Shown: piece by piece, positions 56,495-64,000 of the stretch
Layout of the letters: each line of letters starts with the position of its first letter
Position numbering within the stretch: the first letter of the stretch is position 1
Assembly: GCA_023014335.1 (NCBI GenBank)
Contig: JAECYW010000009.1
Span: 2,604,001 to 2,668,000 of the forward strand
DNA from: Galerina marginata
Lineage: Eukaryota > Basidiomycota > Agaricomycetes > Agaricales > Galerinaceae
Direction of reading: 5' to 3'
Length of the DNA: 64,000 nt
Made by a program: the position numbers and the translations under genes
The notes under the pieces: generated by a model
The model's input: only the letters and a program-made list of their open reading frames with translations
What the model was told of the DNA's origin: nothing
Databases searched by the model: none

Positions 56495-58834
56495 TTAGCG
56501 GCGTGATGAGCGTCCGGACTTAGGCTTAGGCACAACTGGACCGCGGTCACTTTTGGAATATTTGCTAGTCTCGTGCAGTTTGGTCGGCATGGGGTTCGGT
56601 GGTTTGGACTCTCCAGCTTCGGAATGTTCTGAAGGGTAGCTGAGAGGTCCAGGGTGAAGTTGGTGGTCTTTCATTAACTGCTGTGACTTGACCACCGAAA
56701 CTACTTCAACGCGTGGATTTGTGGACAGGGAAGAAGTTTTCTTCCCCTCTATGACCATCCACATTTGGTGCCCAACTTCACCGACCAGCATTTGTGGTCT
56801 CAAGGTCATGCGCAGGGTCCGCCCATCTCGCAACGACATATTTTGCGATAAAGGCAATTCCCTCTGTTCAGCACCATCAAATCCTTCAATCCAGAAGCTG
56901 TCATTTGTGGCTCGCAACACGATCGCATAGGCGCAGTTAGAGTCCATTGTGAGAAACAAAGCTGCTGATTTGTGTTCCTGGGTTGGGGACCAAAGCAGAA
57001 TGATCATACTGCTGTTGTGACTGTGCGTCAGCACGGACCAGCGTTTGGCCCAAGGCCTGCCCTGCTGAATCTTGGGATCCATTTCAGATTCCAAGTGAAG
57101 GGTCAACGCGGGAAAAGGAGAAATGGGGGAAGGACGGAGACACAGAGCCTGTGAGGGCTGATAGACAAGGAAAGTAGCAAAAGTAAGGTTTTTCAGTATG
57201 ATGCGGTAGTTCTGGGATGAGGACTCCATGTCGCGAGGGGCCGAATGAATTGCAGCAGATACAATATGGCCATTGGGGAACTTCTCAGTAATGCGGTCAA
57301 GACTGAGTTGATCCTTGCTTTTGGGATTCGCGGCACAAAAGCCTTCGAGATCGCGAGCCCCAGCTGACTCGTATGGTGGATGGATAGCACACCAAAGTCC
57401 TGGGTGTTCCGTAGGACTGTTAACACCAAAGATGAGGATAGCCTTAACAGCGTGTTCTTCGCCGAATCCTACCCTCACGGCTGCAATGCCAATGTTGTGA
57501 TTAAACCCGTGTGATTTTAATCTAAAGGTACGCGTTGGCAATATCCATTGACTAGACGTCGACTCGTAGACATCCAAGACCGCGTAACTGGAAGGATTTG
57601 AAAAGAGTTGAAGCTTGTAATCGCGATTGAGCTGAGAGCCTTCTGGTGCAAATGAGTAAATTTCCTTCACATATAATTCGGTGGTTTTGGTATTGACATC
57701 AATGACAGAGGTGCGGAGTACAGTGGTGAAGATGCGAGTGTATTGGCCTGTCTTGCTTTTCTTCACATAGATGCCCAGCGGATCTGATGCGTCAACGATC
57801 TTACAGTTGAGAAGTGCCATGTATACCTCATGACCAGGGCTGGAAGCTTTAACCAACTGTATGGGTAGCCATATATGTAGGCCATTATTGGTCATTGAAT
57901 AAGGCGTCGTTGCATCGAGTGGCCTTTCGAGCTCTTGTACCGATACCTCTTGTGCATACCGAAAGGCTTTTGGCGAAGTGGCAAGCAGGCCACTCTCCGT
58001 TGTGTCCTTCTCTCTGATTTCTAGGAAAGTATCGCCATCTGGGTCCATCCATTGCCTATTATCGCCTCTTTGTTGTTGTCGTAGGCTGGTTGTCCAAGCA
58101 AAGAGTGAATGGTCATCCGACTGCCGCATAATCTCGTATTGAAGACGAACAAACGACTTTTGGCCCTCTCCATACAAGGTTGGCATGTTCACCCCGAAAA
58201 TTCCTATTAGGGAGTATGCGACATCTTCTTCCCTAGTCGTCTCACGTGTCGCGGCCCATGACATGCGCTGTGCGATGCTAATCTCATCCAATGGCTGCAA
58301 AAATAATAGTACCTTGGATGGAATGGCAGTGATCTTTGAGAGTTCCTCCCGCAGCGTTTGCTTTGTCCCAATCTCAAACCAGTCACGGGCAAAGAACACG
58401 ACGGACCTTGGAGCGACCAGCTCCTGCAATGTCCACCCTCTCGTGAACCAGCGGCTGTTGAAGAATCCTGACTCTTCAAGTTCAATGGATTCTGTACGGA
58501 ATCTGGCTATCACGTCCGACAAAAATACGTAGCAAACTTGTGCGTTTTCATACCACTTGTACATGGAATTGATCGCCTCTGAAAGCTCTGAACTGCTCGC
58601 CTTGTCGATACAGCAGGTGTCTATCCAGACGTATTCAAAGCCGTCTTCAATAGCTTGCTCGCAGCATTTCTTGATCTTGGCGTAGCCAGCCATAGATTTC
58701 GCAGCCGGCGTTGGGAAATCCTGGAAGGAGACTTCTTCATCTTGCCATGTGTGCGACAGAATAGCATAGTCGGGACGCCCTCTTGGGTCCGAAAAGTGCT
58801 CGAGTTTGAAGGTATGCACGTTAAGGAGACGCAT
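56495..58834 (-). CDS. HET-domain protein
   Basis: Single-exon gene of 779 residues, ATG at 58834 and TAA at 56495-56497. The HET domain is at about residues 20-245. It contains YAILSHTWQDEEVSFQDF, then YVWIDTCCIDKASSSELSEAINSMYKWYENAQ (residues 68-99 in part), VCYVFLSD, then WFTRGWTLQELVAP and FFARDW. A VAYSLIGIFGVNMPTLYGEG block follows, as in Agaricomycete HET proteins. The C-terminal half is unassigned and ends in a Ser/Lys/Pro-rich tail. HET domains act in heterokaryon incompatibility and related cell-death responses (family knowledge); the partner is unknown. It lies tail to tail with the SNF5 pseudocopy and diverges from the second HET gene. Confidence 0.88.
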   Translation of the reverse strand: MRLLNVHTFKLEHFSDPRGRPDYAILSHTWQDEEVSFQDFPTPAAKSMAGYAKIKKCCEQAIEDGFEYVWIDTCCIDKASSSELSEAINSMYKWYENAQVCYVFLSDVIARFRTESIELEESGFFNSRWFTRGWTLQELVAPRSVVFFARDWFEIGTKQTLREELSKITAIPSKVLLFLQPLDEISIAQRMSWAATRETTREEDVAYSLIGIFGVNMPTLYGEGQKSFVRLQYEIMRQSDDHSLFAWTTSLRQQQRGDNRQWMDPDGDTFLEIREKDTTESGLLATSPKAFRYAQEVSVQELERPLDATTPYSMTNNGLHIWLPIQLVKASSPGHEVYMALLNCKIVDASDPLGIYVKKSKTGQYTRIFTTVLRTSVIDVNTKTTELYVKEIYSFAPEGSQLNRDYKLQLFSNPSSYAVLDVYESTSSQWILPTRTFRLKSHGFNHNIGIAAVRVGFGEEHAVKAILIFGVNSPTEHPGLWCAIHPPYESAGARDLEGFCAANPKSKDQLSLDRITEKFPNGHIVSAAIHSAPRDMESSSQNYRIILKNLTFATFLVYQPSQALCLRPSPISPFPALTLHLESEMDPKIQQGRPWAKRWSVLTHSHNSSMIILLWSPTQEHKSAALFLTMDSNCAYAIVLRATNDSFWIEGFDGAEQRELPLSQNMSLRDGRTLRMTLRPQMLVGEVGHQMWMVIEGKKTSSLSTNPRVEVVSVVKSQQLMKDHQLHPGPLSYPSEHSEAGESKPPNPMPTKLHETSKYSKSDRGPVVPKPKSGRSSRR

Positions 58835-59789
58835 TGCGTAGGGATGGGAAATTCTGAAATTTGGAGAATGCTCTGGATACTGTTGGCACTTAAATTCATC
58901 GGTAAGGCATGCAGTTTATTGACTTACATGGGGCACTGTTTTCAGTTAATCTTGACAGAACTTTGCTTCATATCCGAGTCGAGACTGGTCACTGGAGACC
59001 ACTGGCAGTTGTGTTGCCCGTTTTCACTAGATATTCCAATACTACCTGCAGTTGTTTTAGAAGTAAACACTAGAAGTGCTGAACCTGGAGCGCCAGGAAG
59101 ACCGTGAGCGAGAAAACCAAAAGGTTCGACAGCAGAAAGGATGAATGGTCATGGTCGCCTGAGTGGTTTCTTTTGGAGATGCAAAGCGGCCCGGAGTTGG
59201 ATCGTTGACCATGGATCAACGCTCAGAGTCATGGAATGATTTGAAATTTTGAAACTCATCAAAGTCGTCCACCGTGATCCAAGGTGTCTGACCTGACTGG
59301 CTCTGCTTCAAATAGAGTGGTATCCGAAACCTCGATATTTTCAGTTGTCCCTTCGGAAACTTGGTTGAGCACAAGATAACGAAGCTGCCAAGAAATTGCA
59401 GTTTTCTTTTTTGCGTTGTAAGTCTTCAAGCTTTCCAACAATCAGATTTAGTGTGTTAATATACTGATCATATCCTTTAGGACTATCCCTCTTCTAATGC
59501 CCCGTTGAAGGGCTGTGCGGCGCCATTCCATCTGTCTTGCAACAGGATTAGACGAAGGGGCGAACTTTATCATCTTGGGCGTCCACCGCAAAGCGTTCTA
59601 AACATAATATTGCCCTCAACCTCCGCAGAGTCTGGAGGTTGGAGCCATGAGGCTTTTTGTGATACGGAGAGATCGGACAATCGATCGCCGAAATGTGAAT
59701 AAAATGAAAGCAAAATTATATGAACGCAGTATGTCCTACTTCCATTTGAATAACTTTGGATCTGACCTTTCTTCATCAAGGGTTATCCT
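58835..59789. other. Intergenic between the two divergent HET genes
   Basis: No gene or element recognised; likely holds both promoters. A short inverted pair ATGGATCAACG / GTTGACCATGG lies near 59.20-59.23 kb. Confidence 0.45.
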
Positions 59790-62618
59790 ATGCGATCACC
59801 CTTTGCAATTACAACCACCAGTGCTGTCATATCCGCAATTGTTGCCATCGGCGCTTTCATGTCTTTCCCAAACCTTGCTACTCTGCTTGGAACCCTTCAA
59901 CCCCAAGCAAGCCACCCGCATCCCCAGGAATCAGAAGCAGAGGAAGAAAAGGGCATCGCAGGACCTCCGCTCCTTCCAGTGCCCGACACTCTAGTGAAGC
60001 ACAATGACAGCCTTTGTGATACCTGTCGAGCACTTGATCTCAATCCTGGGCGATTCGTGGTCTGGCCTAGTAGCGATAACGAAGAAAGAAATCAGCCTGA
60101 AGAGCCCGACATTAACCTCGGGCTCGTGCAGGATATCAAGAACAAACCTCACTGCCCATTTTGTCGGCTCGTCCTCACCGCGCTTGGACCAAACACTCCG
60201 ACGGTCGAAGATGGAGAGCAGGTGGCAGTCACGGTGAGCTGGGACACGGACGGGCCCACGCCTGACATCAATGCGCCGTGGAATCGCATTCCTAAAATTC
60301 GCATTCTCCGGCCCTATGCACAGAAGGAAGGCGGCGGTTGGGTCAGTGCTGCAAGCCTTAATCTGTTCCCTGAAATCACTTTGCTCGCCAACGACTCTCC
60401 TACACCTTCAAAAACGTTCTTTTCCCGAGTGATTAGCGATCAGATCGACTTTGCGATGGTTCGAAGCTGGCTCTCGATATGCGAGACCTTGCATGGCGAT
60501 CAGTGCAATAAGACCCCGATGCTCGACCACGAAGTCGAAGATCCGGCCATGGAAATTCCGTCCTTTCGCCTGATAGACGTCGTCGACAATTGCATCGTCC
60601 CTGCTCCGCACAACAGCAAGTACGTGGCGTTAAGCTATGTCTGGGGGGCTATCAAACCCGAGACTGTCCTGAGGATGCTTCAAAGCAATGTAGAGGAATT
60701 GGAGAAACCCGGAGCGCTCTCCCTATCTGAGAACTACGACAGAATCCCTCTGACCATTCGCGATGCGATGCAAGTCGTCAGGGAATTGAATCTACGATAT
60801 TTATGGGTTGACATCCTCTGCCTTATTCAAGACGAGGCAGTTGGGCAGAGCAGGCTACATGCGATCTCGAAGATGGACATCATTTACGCTGCAGCTCATT
60901 TGACAATCTTTGCTGGAACTGGAGCCGATGCCAATGCGGGTCTTCCGGGAGTTCAACCAGGTACCCGGAAAGTCGTTCAGCCTATGGAAGAGATCCTTCC
61001 AGGGCTCAGACTTGCTTACAGGGCAAAACACCATGACTACATCAAAGATTCTGTTTACTACACCAGGGGATGGACGTGAGTTACTTTCCTCTTTCCTCTG
61101 CCATAATGCGATGACTGACACTGACACTCGGCAGCTTTCAAGAACGGCAGTTTGCGAAACGCAGCCTACTATTTATCGGTGGGCAAGTGGTTTACATGTG
61201 TACGCAGACGGATCAGTGGCGCGAAGACATTTTTTACGAGCCTCAGAGTGCAAATTCTGGACTCCCCGCTACCCGCAACCGGGATCAGGATGACATAGGC
61301 CAGTTCGAAGGATTAATCCAGTCATACTCGGGTCTTGCGCTTTCCTATGACACCGACATCTACCACGCATTTGCTGGCATCATTCGCTACTTCAAGATGG
61401 AGCTTCAAGTCAATTTATGTCATGGTATTCCGGATGCTTACTTTGACTGGTTCCTTCTCTGGACGTCTCTAAGTCCTCAAATACGCCGCGAAGGCACACC
61501 AAGCTGGTCCTGGTCAGGTTGGACTGGGGAGTCATGGCCCAATATATGGAACTGGTACAGTCGGAGCATCACAAAAGTACGCGAAGCACTGACACTGCGG
61601 GCATTGGCCTATATAATCAATCGTCTTATATGTTGAATATGTTTTAAATAAAATCACTATATAATTTCCAATATAATCAGACCGGCTTCTTAACATCTTG
61701 TCATCCCATCAAACTCATCGTAACTCAAAAATTTTATTACAAAAAAAGTACATGGGACGGTATGAGACGGCCCCAGTGGCATAAATCTAAAATATCTTGT
61801 CAATATTCAATTTTTTATGGCTCCGAGAGTCATATTTCGGTAGTCACAGCGTCTAAAACATCCTGACATCTTGACAGGTTTTTTACAATAAAAACAGTGA
61901 TTATATGGGTGACTATTTAGGAACAGCCTCACGATGACAAATCCTATAAAAACACTGATTTTATTGTGAATTTGTCTTGATTATATAGGCCAAAGCCCGC
62001 AGTGTGAAAGAACGCACCTGGATTATTTGGTACCATCGTAAGGCACACGACTCAACTGAATGTGTTCAAGTCTGGCAGCATCCCCCCTCTTCGTCAAGCC
62101 CGAGCAACTCCTACGGCGGCCAGATTAAAAATCGCTTTTCGTTTGACTGCTCTCAGACTCTGCCAAGCCCCCGCACATTAACGAATGCACCAAAGTACAT
62201 TGACGATACCTACAACCCTACTCCTGGCTCTGGTTTCCTCCAGTTTTGGACTGTCTCCGTGCTCTTCAACCTGGCCGAACCAACCAGCAAAGACGACCAA
62301 CTCGGCCCCAAAAATACCCTTTCTCGTCTTGCCATCTTTGGTCGGGATGGTCGCGAACTTGGTATCGTCTTCGTGAATCCAGATTGGAGCGAGAAACTTG
62401 TTCACGAAAGCTACGAGTTTATCCTTTTATGTGAGGGGCGAGATGCGAGGGCCGAGGGGGGCAAGATGGATGAAGAAGAGGGTTGGAAGTATAAGGTGAT
62501 GCTCATCGAATGGCATGGAGACTGGGCAGAGAGGATCTCAGTGGGGTCGATCGGGAAACAGGACCTGGATCAAGCACTAGAGCCAGGTCCGGTGTGGAAA
62601 GAGATCATATTGGGTTAA
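59790..62618 (+). CDS. HET-domain protein carrying a MITE near its C-terminus
   Basis: Exons 59790-61075, 61135-61576 (or onward) and about 61990-62618. The N-terminus is hydrophobic (ITTTSAVISAIVAIGAF; possible membrane segment or mis-set start). A CDTC..CPFC pair at residues 75-130 is typical of this HET subfamily. The HET domain starts at about 277 (KYVALSYVWG), with YLWVDILCLIQD and, across the intron, YYTRGWT-FQERQFAKRS. A 412-bp CACTG MITE (61593-62004) interrupts the exon after ..TKVREAL. Read through, the protein stops at 61634-61636. If a GT at 61577 and the AG at 61988-61989 are used, the frame stays open to TAA 62616-62618. Confidence 0.8.
61593..62004. mobile_element. CACTA-like MITE, 412 bp, in the HET exon
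   Basis: Inverted ends of about 28 bp (CACTGCGGGCATTGGCCTAT / CACTGCGGGCTTTGGCCTAT, one mismatch here). TGA duplication at 61590-61592 and 62005-62007. Precise removal restores ..VREAL-KERTWIIW... in frame. No coding content. Confidence 0.88.
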
Positions 62619-62944
62619 CGACTGACATAAAACAAGATATTTACTTGCAGTATTGGAGTTGACTTGGTCGATCTCATCCGGCTAAGAACTCGAACCTGGC
62701 TTCTTCGTTCTGTTCTACTATACTGATACGACCTGGATAATAAATTCATTTCGTCTGTCTCGGCATCAGAGAAAAGGTATATTTAATACCCGGCCTTGTA
62801 TGGCCATGGTTTGAATATATGATAGGTTAGCGGAGAAATATCGACGACTATCCAGTGCTGCCTCCGAGAATGGATGCCTCAGCCGTGACGGTAGTGCTTT
62901 GTACCGCCTATTCCATTAATCAGAGTTTTCGACTTCGCGTCGTT

Positions 62945-63345
62945 CACAGACAGGGCGGCGGCGCGGGGATTCCCCAGACCAGGTCACCTTCCGGAATTTA
63001 CTCTCTCATGCATCTCGGGGTGACCTGACGGAGGAAGAATGGCGGCTCCTCGATTCTTGCTCTGAAAGAAAGCTTAGCCTCGAAGGTCAAGACTCGGCAG
63101 CAATTTGAGAACTCTATTTGCTTGTATACGACACGCAATGATCATGACATCAATATCGCCAAACTAGTAGCGCTTAATCGACCTTGTGCTCCTATCATTG
63201 CAAGACACAACGGCAGTGCAGCAGCCGCGAAGGCACCTACTGATGAAGCGGGTGGTCTTGAAAATCATATTATCCTTGCGAAAGGCCCTAAGGCCATAAT
63301 CAACCGGAATATCTGGCAGACCGAAGGTGTGCTCTCAAGAGCACA
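62945..63345 (+). pseudogene. PIF1-like DNA helicase relic
   Basis: Two frames joined by a shift near 63,085. First QVTFRNLLSHASRGDLTEEE, then LYTTRNDH..IAKLVALNRP, IIARHNG, DEAGGLE and NRNIWQTEG. This is the order found near the C-terminus of basidiomycete PIF1-family helicases (L-x-TTR, ALNRPV, AR-H, EA-GL, TRN-W). The Walker motifs are absent from the window and the end is degenerate. PIF1-type helicases occur as host genes and as the helicase half of Helitron Rep-Hel proteins; too little remains to choose. Confidence 0.65.
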
Positions 63346-63538
63346 GAACCGTGGTGGTGGTCAAGCTGTCCTACTCGTCGCCTTCTTCGTAGCTTTAGAC
63401 GTTCTCCTTTGAAAACATCGACAATTTCATTCATGGTACCAACGGAGAACATGGGTGGGATTATCACCTACAGCAATGACCGCCAAGGTCGTAACGTTCG
63501 CGGATGAAGAAGGGAGGGGAAAGAGTAAGAAGAAACAT

Positions 63539-63754
63539 CGAAAATCGAAATCCACTAAATTGAGACTTTTGATATGTTTATCCTACACCCGATTCAGCTT
63601 CGATTTTCAGCGATACGCGTGCCAAAGTAGAATGCAGCTCGAGCTCCGAAAATCGAAATCGACTCATTGTTACTCTTGATGTGTTTATCCCACACCCGAT
63701 GCTGCTTCGATTGTCAGCGATACGCGTGCCAAAGTGGAATGCAGCTCGAGCTAG
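63539..63754. repeat. 108-bp direct tandem duplication
   Basis: Units begin CGAAAATCGAAATC at 63539 and 63647. Both end with GCGATACGCGTGCCAAAGT and GCAGCTCGAGCT, with several substitutions between them. Confidence 0.85.
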
Positions 63755-64000
63755 GTGGGAGATCCCGCGGCGGAGAAAGCTTCAACGTCGAGAGCGAACA
63801 TCGACACTTGCGTTGGATATAGTTTGGTTTTGGCTTTGCTGTGATCCGGTGGTGGAGGCGACGACTGGCAGTCTGGAACCAACGTCGTCCCAAGGCAAAA
63901 AATTGAGCAGGCCTGCGTGCCTGTAGGACCAGTCGAATCGTCCGCCGCTTCAAGTGTCGTACACGGCCAGCTGCTGCGTGAACATTGAAAGACGCCCAAG
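63755..64000. other. Window end, nothing recognised
   Basis: Short open frames on both strands, none with a known motif. Confidence 0.3.

Overview
The window looks like a repeat-rich stretch of nuclear genome from a mushroom-forming basidiomycete (Agaricomycete). The evidence is short introns of about 46-90 bp, a SNF5 homologue with a C-terminal GATA-type finger, a TET/JBP-like dioxygenase beside a KDZ-type transposase, RNase H-bearing LINEs, a complete hAT element and HET-domain genes. The species cannot be named from sequence alone. All coordinates and gene models were read by eye.

Layout. 1-14.3 kb: fragments of an RNase H-type LINE, broken by non-autonomous repeats, plus a GC-rich stretch dense in hairpins. 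14.4-23.1 kb: three host genes (an unrecognised two-exon gene, a gene with two viroplasmin-like repeats, a MYND-finger gene); the first and third are invaded by repeats. 23.9-31.9 kb: a decayed TET/JBP gene, diverging from the 5' half of a KDZ transposase, with a 4,087-bp hAT element (13-bp TIRs, 8-bp TSD, transposase apparently open) inside the TET/JBP gene. 32.0-41.8 kb: a nest of elements, with a small repeat hit by a CACTG MITE and by a 26-bp-TIR element, which was hit in turn by two nearly identical LINEs in opposite orientation. 41.8-45.3 kb: non-coding, with a degenerate tandem repeat. 45.3-50.4 kb: the SNF5 gene (9 exons, 1,521 codons). 51.4-54.9 kb: a pseudokinase-like/PHD-like gene whose reading frame now ends in a copied SNF5 segment. 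55.0-56.2 kb: an inverted partial copy of the SNF5 3' end. 56.5-62.6 kb: two HET-domain genes, the second carrying a CACTG MITE that may act as an intron. 62.9-63.4 kb: a PIF1-like helicase relic.

The most notable signal is a set of three sequence-unrelated repeat families (A, B, C below) with one shared terminal design: a 5' hairpin starting TTA, a second copy of the hairpin arm near the 3' end, then a common GCCATGCG(C/A)AGCAATGGC stem-loop and a terminal CAAG. At every occupied site that could be compared with an empty copy or a broken reading frame, the element lies immediately 5' of a T and there is no target-site duplication. Removing the element on paper restores the LINE, MYND or TET/JBP reading frame. 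This matches the plan of Helentron/Helitron2-type rolling-circle elements and their non-autonomous derivatives (inference). Family A also carries internal 880-bp tandem units.

The host genes do not form one pathway. SNF5 (chromatin remodelling) and the HET genes (non-self recognition) are the functional anchors; most of the rest records repeated transposition.
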